A DNA stretch of 51,046 nucleotides, from the NCBI RefSeq assembly GCF_900218015.1, contig NZ_UFQQ01000030.1, positions 1-51,046 on the forward strand. The letters run 5' to 3'. Position 1 is the first letter of the stretch; the number at the start of each line of letters is the position of its first letter. Positions 15,818 to 24,110 of this stretch are shown piece by piece. This stretch comes from Rhodopseudomonas pentothenatexigens (GTDB lineage Bacteria > Pseudomonadota > Alphaproteobacteria > Rhizobiales > Xanthobacteraceae). The notes under the pieces are model-generated. The model made no database searches. It saw nothing but the letters and a program-made list of their open reading frames with translations, and was not told the origin of the DNA. Both the position numbers and the translations under genes were made by a program.

Positions 15818-16379
15818 GTTGAATCAGCGCAACCTAGGACGCCGCCACTACGTGGAAAAGAGGCATCGACTTCCACCCCCAAGTTCGTCATTTGTTCTCG
15901 TGCGAAATGACATCGCTTCTGCATCGACGCGCCATAGGTGGATTGGCCCGGCGCAACACGGGATGGCAGGAGGGAGCGAACGCCTTTCCTTGAGCGGAGC
16001 GAGCCCCCTTCAAGCTGGGCATCCTGCCGCCGGCGCGGCAGATACCGCCCAGCCGGTGATGATCTTTCCCGTCGCGTCGCTCGCCCTGAAGGCCAATTCG
16101 GCGCGCCGGTACGTTGGCGCAAGGGGAGTGGTGCGGGCGCACGTAGGCCGAAGGCTGGAGGAGCCTCGGTCCCCTTGCGAGGCCCCGGAGGGGCCGCCCG
16201 GCGGGCCGGTGTGCCAGGTCGAGGAAGGGGCGAGTGATCCGACGGGGAAGCGGTACTAAAAGACCATTTCAGAAATTGTGGCGGAAGCCTGCCACAATTC
16301 GAAGCTTTTGCGCGGTGGTTTTATGGCCTCGGCGGGGGTCACATGGATGATTGCTCATCCGGAAAGAGACCCCCTTAGA
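15818..16379. other. Non-coding gap with GC-rich palindromes
   Basis: About 560 bp upstream of the CBASS operon and downstream of the relaxase operon. A clear hairpin, AATTGTGGC-N8-GCCACAATT (16274-16299), may end the leftward relaxase transcript, although no T-run is evident. Several GC-rich imperfect inverted repeats lie at about 16090-16220. The plus-strand frames here carry no recognisable protein. Confidence 0.35.
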
Positions 16380-16814
16380 TCAACGCGTCAGCAAGCTCCG
16401 CGGGCCTGTGCCGCGCGATGTCGGCCAGTCTGAGAGCGGTCCTCCGGAAGCCTCCGTTTCCGGATCGACGGTGGCGAGGATGAGCGCGCCGGCGGCGCGC
16501 CACTCCCGGAGGCAGCGGGTCGGATGCTCGGAGACATCGATCGCGAGACGCTGCCAATCGTCAGGCGTGATCGTCAGGAAATACGCCTGTAAGGCCGCGT
16601 CGTCGGCCACGACGGTGCGATGGCCGAGGACATCACACCAGGCCAGACCGTCGATCCGGACCCGCCGGTGATGCTCGTGACGCCGCGCGGTCCTCTCATC
16701 AGCGCGAATCCAAGCGGCGGCCTCGGGGGCGTAGTAGGTCCATTCCGACCGCGGCATGCGCCCGGACGCCCGGTCGACAATGTAGCGGCGCAGCATATGC
16801 GGAGCGACGGTCAT
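16380..16814 (-). CDS. Hypothetical protein co-transcribed with relaxase B
   Basis: A 144-aa frame whose ATG overlaps the relaxase stop by 4 bp (ATGA), so it is translationally coupled to it. The sequence has a charged N-terminus (HMLRRYIVDRASGRMPRSEW) and a DDWQRLAIDVSEHPTRCLREW segment. No family recognised. Placement as the last gene of the mobilisation operon suggests an accessory transfer role. Confidence 0.55.
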   Translation of the reverse strand: MTVAPHMLRRYIVDRASGRMPRSEWTYYAPEAAAWIRADERTARRHEHHRRVRIDGLAWCDVLGHRTVVADDAALQAYFLTITPDDWQRLAIDVSEHPTRCLREWRAAGALILATVDPETEASGGPLSDWPTSRGTGPRSLLTR

Positions 16815-18937
16815 CGTGAGTACGTGTACCCGGCCTCGCGGTCGTGATTATCGCGACGCGGGTTCGGCGGTGTGAACTCGCGGCCGGCGCGTTCGAACTC
16901 CTGAAGCTCGGTCTCCCCGAGATCACCGAACCTCTTCAGCGCGGCCGTGATATCGGCGATGGATTTCGCGGACAGCTGACTGCGCTGCTCGTCGTCGAGA
17001 TGCGCGACGACGAAAGCCTGCAAAGCTTTCGGGAGGCGGTTGAGGGCGGCGAGGTCGCCGGCGGCGGCGTTTCGGACATCGCCGGCGACGGCGATTGCAG
17101 ACTTGGCAGAAGAGAACGTTTTCGTCGTCTTCGCGGCGGTTTCGTGCTCGCGTTGCCACCTTGACCGGATCGCGTCGGACGGTTCGCAGTTCCGGACTTC
17201 GACGCCTGCACGCTGAGCAGCGATCCACAGCCGATCTTGCTCGGCCTGGGTCCAGTCGTCGCCGTCCAAGCACATGCCGCCGTCCCAAGAATCCCGAGCT
17301 TTGACGAGGACTGCGGCGATCGCTTCGTCCGTGAGCCCGCCATGGACGTCAAGGCGGTCGCCGGTGTCGCAGATCCGCGAGGTCCCGGCGTTAACCCAAC
17401 AGCCGTCCGGTCCGCCGGTCGCGTTGTAGCCGCGCATGGACCAGAAGATCACCAGCGATTTCACCGTGTCTTCAGCCGCTTTGGTGACCTTGAGCGCGTC
17501 AGCGTGAGCCGCGACAGAAGTCGATTTCGCAAGGTGCTGAACCTCGCAGCCGACCTTTGCGGCGAGTGCCCCGGCGAGGATTTGGGCGCGGCCGATGGGC
17601 CCCCAAGTCCGGACGGATCGGCGAACAGAATCGTACTCGATCCAGCCGCCATCCGTCGTCATGATCCGCGCCGCCTTGCCGGGCGCGGGCTTTTTGATCA
17701 TGCGCAGATCAAGTGTAAATGCATGCACATCGAAGCCCTCCGGAGCGATCTCCGACAAGAGTTTTGCTTTGAAATTCTGGGCTTTGATCTCCGCCATGAC
17801 TGCCCCCTTTGCTGCAATTATTGCTTGTAGATCGATGCTGCCTATGCGTTGCGCGGCGATCCGCTCGCGCAGGCGCTTTCGAGCCGCTGCAACGTCTCGG
17901 TGTGGTGTCCGAGAATCTGAACGATCGCTTGAAGTAGGCCCCTCAGTTCGTCCAACGGGCTCGTCTCGCCTTCCGGCTCGTCGAGAAGGCTCAGAAGCGG
18001 AAGCAGGCGCTCCGAGGTCTCCCGTGCTCTGGTCGCTTGAGTCAGGATTTCGTCGTTCTGATTGGGCATTTTTGACCTCATCAATGGTTGGAAAACGGAT
18101 TCCAGCGAGCCGTCTCCGGACGGCGGCCGCGGTGATTCTCTCGCCGCCGGTCTGCCGCGCGGCGGCAGCGAGGACGCGATTCAAAGAGTGGACGCTTCCG
18201 GAGCGGTCGATAAGGACGAATCCCTTCTCGCCGGTGGCGACGCTGAAGTCGAAGGCGTGGAGCGCGACGGCGAACGACTGCGCGTCAGATGACCCTCTCC
18301 ACGCCGCAAATGCCTGGGCTCGGATTTCCTCCAGCGGGACGGCGGTACGCTCGGCTTGAGAGCGCTGCCGAGGTGTTGAATGTGCGACCGGCCGGCGACC
18401 ATCGAGAAGACCGGCGGCCTCCATGGCGGTCGTGACGTCTTCACGGCCTTCCTTCCGGAGCGCGGCGGCAGCGGACCGATTGTGCTTGCCTTTGGTCATC
18501 GGCAAGCCGTGTTCAAACTCAACGACTCTCGATATTTTTTCGCGGCGCGCGTGATCGTGCGCGAGCGAGATCACGGAGCCGTCGTCGCGGACGAGAGACC
18601 AGACGACGTGAGCGTGTCGGCGGCCGGATTTGGTATGGAAGACACCCGCGCGTGGAGATTCCTCAAGTCCGAATTCGCGCTCGTAATGCTTGAGGAAAGA
18701 GGCGATCACGGCGTCCGGGTCGGCGCAGTCCGGGGGCGGATCAATGTGGACGTGATGAACGGGCCGGTCAGTGCGGCCATGAGCCGAGGATGCGACGAGC
18801 TCACGGATTTGATCGCGCAGATGCTCGGCAGCGAGGCCACGGGCGGGCATCACTTCGACTTTCTGGCCGTCCTTCTGTTTGAGCAGATGGCGGGCGAGGG
18901 CCGGTCCGCCTGATCCGCGAGTGGCGCCGGCGATCAC
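16811..18937 (-). CDS. Relaxase/mobilisation nuclease of element B
   Basis: A 708-aa relaxase. The N-terminal domain has HHVHIDPP (61-68) and the metal-binding His motif HTKSGRRHAHVVW (H101, H108, H110). A low-complexity linker (about 290-345, rich in Ser/Arg/Asp) leads to a region from about 350 and a C-terminal domain (IMTTDGGWIEYDSVRRSV onward) resembling domains appended to TraI-like relaxases. It overlaps mobC by 4 bp upstream and the 16380 gene by 4 bp downstream. A small gene is embedded in its linker in another frame (17842-18069). No coupling protein is encoded in element B. Confidence 0.8.
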   Translation of the reverse strand: MIAGATRGSGGPALARHLLKQKDGQKVEVMPARGLAAEHLRDQIRELVASSAHGRTDRPVHHVHIDPPPDCADPDAVIASFLKHYEREFGLEESPRAGVFHTKSGRRHAHVVWSLVRDDGSVISLAHDHARREKISRVVEFEHGLPMTKGKHNRSAAAALRKEGREDVTTAMEAAGLLDGRRPVAHSTPRQRSQAERTAVPLEEIRAQAFAAWRGSSDAQSFAVALHAFDFSVATGEKGFVLIDRSGSVHSLNRVLAAAARQTGGERITAAAVRRRLAGIRFPTIDEVKNAQSERRNPDSSDQSTGDLGAPASASEPSRRAGRRDEPVGRTEGPTSSDRSDSRTPHRDVAAARKRLRERIAAQRIGSIDLQAIIAAKGAVMAEIKAQNFKAKLLSEIAPEGFDVHAFTLDLRMIKKPAPGKAARIMTTDGGWIEYDSVRRSVRTWGPIGRAQILAGALAAKVGCEVQHLAKSTSVAAHADALKVTKAAEDTVKSLVIFWSMRGYNATGGPDGCWVNAGTSRICDTGDRLDVHGGLTDEAIAAVLVKARDSWDGGMCLDGDDWTQAEQDRLWIAAQRAGVEVRNCEPSDAIRSRWQREHETAAKTTKTFSSAKSAIAVAGDVRNAAAGDLAALNRLPKALQAFVVAHLDDEQRSQLSAKSIADITAALKRFGDLGETELQEFERAGREFTPPNPRRDNHDREAGYTYSR
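17842..18069 (-). CDS. Small helical protein nested in the relaxase gene in another frame
   Basis: Within the relaxase linker a second minus-strand frame encodes 75 aa beginning MPNQNDEILTQATRARETSE. It continues as an amphipathic helical protein (LDELRGLLQAIVQILGHHTE, then LQRLESAC). A consensus GAGGT SD sits five bases before the ATG. The host frame here is low-complexity Ser/Arg/Asp, as expected where a second frame constrains the sequence. Nested small mob genes are known inside some plasmid relaxase genes (e.g. mobB in mobA of RSF1010-like plasmids). No specific family is assigned. Confidence 0.6.
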   Translation of the reverse strand: MPNQNDEILTQATRARETSERLLPLLSLLDEPEGETSPLDELRGLLQAIVQILGHHTETLQRLESACASGSPRNA

Positions 18938-19332
18938 GGAGCGACATCCGCCGCTCGCAGGCGGTCGACGATTTTGACGAGCCCAGCTTGCGTTGCGCGC
19001 AGATCGTGCAGAATCGTTTCGACGACGTCGTGATCCGGAGCGTGACCGCCTTCACGCAGGGAGCGGGCGAGCTGAATCGTCGCGCCGGTGAGCTGGCCGA
19101 CGCTGCCGGTCAGCTTGGCGACGGCGGCGACGTCATCGTCCGGGGCGCGCGGTCGGCGGCGCGGCGGGCTCGGCGGCAAGGGCGGAAGGGTGGCACCGCC
19201 ATCCGGGAGCCGCATCCGGGCGGCTTCACGGAGCCAGCCGGATATCGTCGATCCGGCGTTCGCTGCGGCGGAAGCAACTGCGGCGCGGGTCGCGGGGTCG
19301 GCGCGGAAGAATAGAACGGGAGGGACGGACAT
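18934..19332 (-). CDS. mobC: MobC-like relaxosome accessory protein of element B
   Basis: A 132-aa protein with an N-terminal ribbon-helix-helix-like segment (PVLFFRADPATRAAVASAA, then STISGWLREAARMRL), a Pro/Arg-rich linker and a C-terminal helix pair (LTGSVGQLTGATIQLARSL). The architecture and its 4-bp overlap with the relaxase start support a MobC-type DNA-binding role at oriT. It is first in a leftward mobC-relaxase-16380 operon, so oriT is expected just to its right. Confidence 0.7.
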   Translation of the reverse strand: MSVPPVLFFRADPATRAAVASAAANAGSTISGWLREAARMRLPDGGATLPPLPPSPPRRRPRAPDDDVAAVAKLTGSVGQLTGATIQLARSLREGGHAPDHDVVETILHDLRATQAGLVKIVDRLRAADVAP

Positions 19333-19909
19333 GACGTAGTCGCTCGATCGTGAGTACTACGCAATGATGAGATCACCGGCGAATGCCAGACAAGCCATGC
19401 TGTCCGATGTTGGCCTGAGTGTCACGCAATCCATGTCGTCATACGATGGAGACGCAAAGGGTGACGGATGCGCTTTTGGTGGGGGTCCATGGGGAGGCGT
19501 GCCTCCCCCTGGCCAGTTTATCGACGTTAGACGATATGGCTGGCTTTCTTCGATTTCAGGAGGCCAAGCGAAGCCTTGCCGACAGGCTCGCCGGGGGCTT
19601 GCGATCCGCGAACCTTCGTAATGCACCGTATTACACTTTCGCGATGTGTCATGACTAAGCGAAGTGTCAACGGAAGCTCTTTGATCCACGAACGAATGAA
19701 CCGGGCGACCTTAAAGCCACCCGGTTCATTGAAAGGCTAGACGATATAATTCCGAGCCGCCTGTGCGGCGGTCAACGAGCCGCCTGTGCGGCGGGTAACT
19801 AGGAGATCATGGCGTTGGGGTAGCAGTCTGTCAACTGTCTGCCACCCCGACGCCGTCCGTCAGGTTAATTGCTCGACAGAGAAGCCGTTTCAAATTGAAA
19901 GAAAAGCTG
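19333..19909. other. Candidate oriT / control region of element B
   Basis: About 580 bp without a convincing gene, upstream of mobC. It contains CGTAGT-N15-ACTACG (19335-19361), a GTAAT/ATTAC repeat (19618-19634), a long hairpin with AATGAACCGGG / CCCGGTTCATT arms (about 19694-19731) and a 19-bp direct repeat (19753-19794). By analogy with other mob loci, oriT should be here. I cannot pinpoint a nic site. Confidence 0.45.
19753..19794. repeat. Two direct repeats, each containing a small hairpin
   Basis: CGAGCCGCCTGTGCGGCGG occurs at 19753-19771 and again, identical, at 19776-19794 (period 23 bp). Each copy contains GCCGC-CTGT-GCGGC. Such tandem palindromic units can be iterons or protein-binding sites. 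Two copies are too few for a CRISPR array, and the 4-bp gap is not a spacer. Confidence 0.6.
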
Positions 19910-19927
19910 TAACTGACATCTCAGTTA
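19910..19927. promoter_or_regulatory. Palindrome TAACTGA-N4-TCAGTTA, copy 1
   Basis: The same palindrome as at 22759-22778 upstream of the methyltransferase operon, with shared flanking bases (TTCT follows within 4 bp in both). It overlaps the stop codon of the small gene at 19925. A site for an element-encoded regulator is the simplest reading. Confidence 0.5.
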
Positions 19928-20152
19928 GGGTTCTACGAACTTCATCGCGGCTTGAAGAGCGGCGACTTTTGCCCAGCGATCGCTCGGAAATGTGCCGAGC
20001 TGGTAGACGTCGACTCCGTCGATGATCTCCGCCGCGAAGCCGTCTCGGAGCGGCTGAACGACGATGTCGATTCCGGCGACGTAAGACGCGTATGACGACA
20101 AATCATCGTCATACGTGAATTCGAGATCGTCAATTCTGAGCGCTGATGTCAT
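19925..20152 (-). CDS. Small acidic hypothetical protein
   Basis: A 75-aa protein from the ATG at 20152, chosen because GGAGGT lies five bases upstream; an ATG at 20179 is in frame without an SD. The sequence (MTSALRIDDLEFTYDDDL, later GFAAEIIDGVDVYQLGTF) looks like a compact alpha/beta protein. Very acidic small proteins in mobile elements are sometimes DNA mimics or anti-restriction factors, but no family is recognised. Confidence 0.55.
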   Translation of the reverse strand: MTSALRIDDLEFTYDDDLSSYASYVAGIDIVVQPLRDGFAAEIIDGVDVYQLGTFPSDRWAKVAALQAAMKFVEP

Positions 20153-20179
20153 CCAAACCTCCGACGTTGTTGCTATCAA

Positions 20180-20646
20180 CGACGCGGACGCTACAGCAGT
20201 GAAGTAGCGGCGGTCCAGTGCTTCCCGGAACGGGCGAAATGCCCGAAAAATAAGGGAAAAGGACTCGTTCGGAGCCGGGAAGAATCGAGTTCTTGCTCAG
20301 CAAGGATTCACAATTGTTGACAAGGATTCGAGCCGCGGCGACATGTCGCGGTCACGCGGCACGTAGTCGATCATCGCACCGGACGTCGCGGCCGGTCATG
20401 CGAGCGATTTCGGCAACGACGTAGGCCGGCGTCGGCAACGGCCTCTGGATTGATTTCAGCGCTCAGAAACTCGACGAGTGGACCTCTCGATCCATCGACG
20501 CTCTCAGATCTGGTGCACGGTCGCGTCAGAATGATCCTCGTTGGCGCATAGCAGATCGCTTGATCCCCGCAAATTGTCGGCTGCGCGCTTCCTTAAGCCA
20601 CAAGGCAGCGCCCGGAATTCCAACGCGACACGCTCTCGCGACGATG
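20180..20646. other. Intergenic region between the small acidic gene and the primase
   Basis: About 470 bp. It shows an 8-bp direct repeat, AAGGATTC, spaced 12 bp apart near 20303-20330, and no persuasive gene. A weak 62-codon minus-strand frame (20526-20714) overlaps the primase 3' end and is not supported. Confidence 0.35.
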
Positions 20647-22524
20647 TCAGCCGGTTCGACGTAAGAACCGTGGAGGCATCCATGTAGATTCAGTCGTAGA
20701 AGCGTCCAGAACACGCCTTCCGTCGCCTCGATCGGTTCTGGAGGAGGAGCAGCTCAGGTTCTGCTTCACATCCATCTGTTGTCCTGTCGGAGGCTGCTTC
20801 GCGGCTGTTGGCGGTCGCAGGTCCGTTTCGCTGCCGAGGGCAGCGAGAGTCTTCGGTTGCCGCAGGGCCGTGCCTCCATCCGAAGGATCGATATGTCTTT
20901 TCTGGTTCTGCCGGGCGGGGTGCGAGCACCCCGTACCCCCTGGTACGGGCATCCCCCCCTTCGGGGGGGAATATCCACCATATACATGTCGAATCGTGAT
21001 TGCCTCGGTATTCGAGGCGTTTTGGCTCGTCGACGTCATCGTACGACGCACCTCTTCGATGGCTTTGCCGATCAAGCCTTCCGAGACACCGATTTCGGTG
21101 GCGACCTGCTTCCGCGTCAGGCCGTCGCGAACCAGCCACAACGCGCGTTTTCCAAGTTTTATTCGCTCGGCTCGCTTCGTCTCATGCGAGGTCGCGCCGT
21201 TCTTAAGTCGACGCGCTCGGCAGGCTTCGACGTTCCGGATACGACGAGAGGATGCATCCAGCAGGACCCTTAAGCCGGCCGCCTGCATCTCTTCGTTGGA
21301 AATCGAGAGCCACCGTACGATTGTCTCGGCTTTCATCCGATAGCGGGGATCGAGTTCACGTCCTTCAAATTCGACGGATTTTCCGGCCGCTGCATCTTTG
21401 GCTCGTCGGATGATGGAACCCATGCGGGAGCGGGCTTCGCGTTCGCTCCAACCCGAGACTTCGCACGCGAGTGCCACAATCTGGCCTTCGAGCGCGGCGG
21501 CCGGCGTCACCCAGGACAACGCCATGGATGCCACGAACAGCCAAGTATCACGCTGACCGACGGGAAGCCGCCCAAAGGCAGAGCTGTATCGGTGCATCCG
21601 GAGGCGTTCGAGATCTTCGAGGATCGTCTCGGCGTAGCTCGCTGAATCTCGTCGCACGGCCGATTTCCGGCCCGTCTTCGATGTCGCTCGTCGCTTCGCA
21701 CGCTCCGCACGGAGGGACCTGATTTCGGCTCTTCTCATAGGCAGAATTTCATCAGCCATGGAGTCGAATTCATAACGATATGGCTTCGCCAGTTCGGCGC
21801 CTTGGATCCAAATCAGATGGACATGGCCGCGGCCGTTCTTCGCCTTCGGATTCCAGCTCCCTGCGAGGCGCAGCACCCGGGAGGCATCCTTTGCGGCAGG
21901 ATCGGCGCCGAATGACTGCAAAGCCTGCACAAGTCGCTCCTGAACCAGATTCCACCTTCTAATCGCCGTCGGAGGCAGGAGATCATGAAGCCAAACCGCA
22001 TGGATTCCGTTTCCAGAATCCATTGCAAAAGAAGGTGGCGGTATGCTCGCATCGTCGAGCGCGGCCAGCGCCGCTCGCAAGACCACGAGCGGATCTTTGC
22101 CGTTCCATCGCGACCTCGCCTTGTAGTCGAGGTCGACGAAGCAGCAGCCCAGGGCTGCAAGATTCCAAGTCTTCCGGGAATTCGGCTTCCGGAATGACTG
22201 CATCGAAAAGTACAGTTGGTTGACGGTGCCTTGGTGCCCTGATGCTATCAGGGATTCCGCTTCAACCTCGGCATTTACCAATCTCGACGACCATTGCTTC
22301 CAATTGTATTCGCGACCAGCGCCGTCGCGCCACCTGACGCCTTGCCCCCAGATCACGAAGCCCCTACGAAGCCGAGTACCTCGCTGGTTGGCGGGATGAA
22401 CCGCCCGAATATGCTGAGCGGGGCCGAAGGCCGTCCGTTCGTTCGCATCGGCGAAGCGGAATCGTGGAAGAGAGACTGATGTTTTGAGTGTGTCGTTGAC
22501 ACAAGACGAGGCCGAAGCCAGCAT
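20647..22524 (-). CDS. AEP-superfamily primase / replication protein of element B
   Basis: A 625-aa protein with the archaeo-eukaryotic primase signature seen in plasmid Rep proteins: metal site FVDLDY (D131, D133), SGNGIHAVW (170-178, motif II-like) and RVLRLAGSWNPKAKN (216-230, motif III-like). A second helical region follows at about 310-420. A HTH near residues 465-490 (GLTRKQVATEIGVSEGLIGK) and a disordered tail close it. Primases like this serve replication of an excised circle or lagging-strand priming during transfer. Two perfect hairpins (20930-20970) lie in the DNA for the tail. The first ~40 residues may not be translated. Confidence 0.7.
   Translation of the reverse strand: MLASASSCVNDTLKTSVSLPRFRFADANERTAFGPAQHIRAVHPANQRGTRLRRGFVIWGQGVRWRDGAGREYNWKQWSSRLVNAEVEAESLIASGHQGTVNQLYFSMQSFRKPNSRKTWNLAALGCCFVDLDYKARSRWNGKDPLVVLRAALAALDDASIPPPSFAMDSGNGIHAVWLHDLLPPTAIRRWNLVQERLVQALQSFGADPAAKDASRVLRLAGSWNPKAKNGRGHVHLIWIQGAELAKPYRYEFDSMADEILPMRRAEIRSLRAERAKRRATSKTGRKSAVRRDSASYAETILEDLERLRMHRYSSAFGRLPVGQRDTWLFVASMALSWVTPAAALEGQIVALACEVSGWSEREARSRMGSIIRRAKDAAAGKSVEFEGRELDPRYRMKAETIVRWLSISNEEMQAAGLRVLLDASSRRIRNVEACRARRLKNGATSHETKRAERIKLGKRALWLVRDGLTRKQVATEIGVSEGLIGKAIEEVRRTMTSTSQNASNTEAITIRHVYGGYSPPKGGMPVPGGTGCSHPARQNQKRHIDPSDGGTALRQPKTLAALGSETDLRPPTAAKQPPTGQQMDVKQNLSCSSSRTDRGDGRRVLDASTTESTWMPPRFLRRTG
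20930..20970. repeat. Pair of perfect hairpins within the primase 3' region
   Basis: CCCGTACC-CCCT-GGTACGGG (20930-20949) is followed two bases later by TCCCCCCC-TTC-GGGGGGGA (20952-20970). They encode the Gly/Pro-rich YGGYSPPKGGMPVPGG part of the protein tail. Back-to-back stable hairpins next to a primase gene recall single-strand initiation or origin structures, but they could be an inserted REP-like unit. Confidence 0.5.
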
Positions 22525-22795
22525 TCGAGTTGCTCCACAGATGACCCCGGCGAGCGGCTTCCGACCGCAATGACCCGGGGTCTATCTCTTGATGATTGGA
22601 GCGGTCGACGCGCGATGCAAGCGAGCACCAGGGCCAGGACGTTCGGATCCAGGTAGCGATCCTTCATTTGAGTAGAAGTTTCGGAAAGATGGCTCGCAGA
22701 TTTCGAGCGGATGAGCTTTGTCCGCCGGTGGCTCAATCAAATTTCAACGGTTGATTCCGTAACTGACTTTTCAGTTACGTTCTGTCGAGTGTGGA
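22525..22795. promoter_or_regulatory. Divergent promoter region, primase and methyltransferase operon
   Basis: About 270 bp separating the leftward primase from the rightward operon. Its right end carries the palindrome GTAACTGA-N4-TCAGTTAC. No -35/-10 pair is assigned with confidence. Confidence 0.4.
22759..22778. promoter_or_regulatory. Palindrome GTAACTGA-N4-TCAGTTAC upstream of the MTase operon
   Basis: A perfect 8-bp inverted repeat ending 17 bp before the ATG of the first methyltransferase. A close copy is at 19910-19927 and a half-site (GTAACTGAC) at 28012-28020, just after the last gene of the operon. The placement suits a repressor or controller site. No dedicated C-protein gene is visible, so autoregulation by a methyltransferase is possible. 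Confidence 0.55.
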
Positions 22796-24094
22796 ATGCG
22801 GGCTGTTGAACTTTTCGCGGGCGCGGGCGGGATGAGCCTCGGCCTGATGCGTGCCGGTATCGACGTCATTCAAGCGTACGATTCTTGGAAGCCGGCAATC
22901 GATGTCTATCGAAGAAATGTCGGTCCGCACGTCTGGCAGATGGATCTCAAGGACATCTTCCACGTCGGGCCTATGATCGCTTCCCTCGCTCCGGACATGA
23001 TTGTCGGTGGCCCTCCCTGCCAGGACTTTTCGGCCGCCGGAGAGCGCGTCGAGGGTGAGCGAGCGGCGCTGACCAGGGCGTTCGCCATGCTCGTCGTGAT
23101 CGCGAGACCAGAATGGATTTTGATGGAAAACGTCCCTTTGGCCGCTCGGTCGCAGTCCTGGGTTGACTCTCGAGCGATCATCGTCAAAGCGGGATATGGC
23201 CTGACCGAAGCAAGACTGGATGCAAGCTTCTACGGTGTGCCGCAGCGACGACGAAGACTTTTTGTCGTGGGCAGGCTTGGTGAACAGCACGGCTTTCTGG
23301 ATTCTGCTATTGCTGCCGCTCGATCTGAACGAGCCATGACGATGCGAGAGATGTTGACGAATGACGTTGAGGATCTTCGATTGCTTCGCGCCGGCGCGTT
23401 CTTTACTCGACCATACTACGAAGGACGAGGTGTTCGGACGCTGGACGAACCAGCGCCGGCCGTGATCAGGACGTCGCGAGAACGACCCCGTCCGAAGTAT
23501 TTGAAGAATCCACACCCGGACGATCCGATTTCGGCGATCGATGCGGCCCTGCTGACCCAACAGCAGGTCTCTCGGATCCAAGGCTTTCCGTCGGATTGGG
23601 ACTGGTCTGCCGCGACATCAAGAGAGGTGGACCAAATGATCGCGAACGCGGTGCCGTCTCCGTTGGCCGAAGCTGTCGCTCGGGTGATCCTCGCAAGGGA
23701 ATCTGGCGAGACTATCCCTGCGCTTCTGGGTCGATTTGGCGTCTGGCTGGCCGATTCGCGTGGGTACACGAAGGCGGCAGTTCGCAATGCCAAAAGTCGG
23801 CTCAACCGTACACGTCGTCTGCTCGACGGACGGACCTTCAAAAACGGCGCTCTTGAACTTGCTGCGCTCGAAGAGGTTGAACAATTCAAGACCATGCCCA
23901 CGGGCACGCGATCCGATTTGAGGAAGTCGCTTGGATTGTACAGAGAGTGGCTATCCCAGCCACCGATCAAACGACGTGCCAACTCACGTTCGGTCGGGAT
24001 GACGGATCTCCGGCCCCCTTTGGATTGCGCGGCGAATCATCCAAAAAGTGAGCCGAACACTTGGTTTTCAACCGAGGGTAGGCTATCGGTTTGA
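22796..24094 (+). CDS. C5-cytosine DNA methyltransferase 1
   Basis: A 432-aa m5C methyltransferase. Motif I is ELFAGAGGMSLGL (5-17, SAM binding), motif IV GGPPCQDFS (catalytic C75), motif VI MENVP (110-114), motif VIII QRRRRLFVVG (150-159), then motif IX/X-like QGFPSDW and ANAVPSPLAEAV. About 120 extra residues follow (FGVWLADSRGYTKAAVRNA to LRKSLGLYREWLSQ), possibly a DNA-binding helical domain. First gene of a rightward operon with a GHKL ATPase, an unknown protein, a second m5C methyltransferase and Vsr. The short variable region before motif IX suggests a distinct target from methyltransferase 2. Confidence 0.9.
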   Translation: MRAVELFAGAGGMSLGLMRAGIDVIQAYDSWKPAIDVYRRNVGPHVWQMDLKDIFHVGPMIASLAPDMIVGGPPCQDFSAAGERVEGERAALTRAFAMLVVIARPEWILMENVPLAARSQSWVDSRAIIVKAGYGLTEARLDASFYGVPQRRRRLFVVGRLGEQHGFLDSAIAAARSERAMTMREMLTNDVEDLRLLRAGAFFTRPYYEGRGVRTLDEPAPAVIRTSRERPRPKYLKNPHPDDPISAIDAALLTQQQVSRIQGFPSDWDWSAATSREVDQMIANAVPSPLAEAVARVILARESGETIPALLGRFGVWLADSRGYTKAAVRNAKSRLNRTRRLLDGRTFKNGALELAALEEVEQFKTMPTGTRSDLRKSLGLYREWLSQPPIKRRANSRSVGMTDLRPPLDCAANHPKSEPNTWFSTEGRLSV

Positions 24095-24110
24095 TCTGGG
24101 GGGTAGGCGG

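Noticed and set aside
19753-19794. Direct repeats considered as a CRISPR array.
   Set aside because: Only two copies with a 4-bp gap, no spacers and no cas genes nearby.
20526-20714. A 62-codon minus-strand frame beside the primase end.
   Set aside because: It overlaps the primase 3' end, has no SD and no recognisable product.
22775-23581. A minus-strand frame opposite methyltransferase 1.
   Set aside because: The plus strand has all m5C-methyltransferase motifs.
24048-24110. Upstream start for the GHKL ATPase.
   Set aside because: It lies inside methyltransferase 1 without an SD; the 24111 ATG has a Gly-rich SD and ideal spacing.
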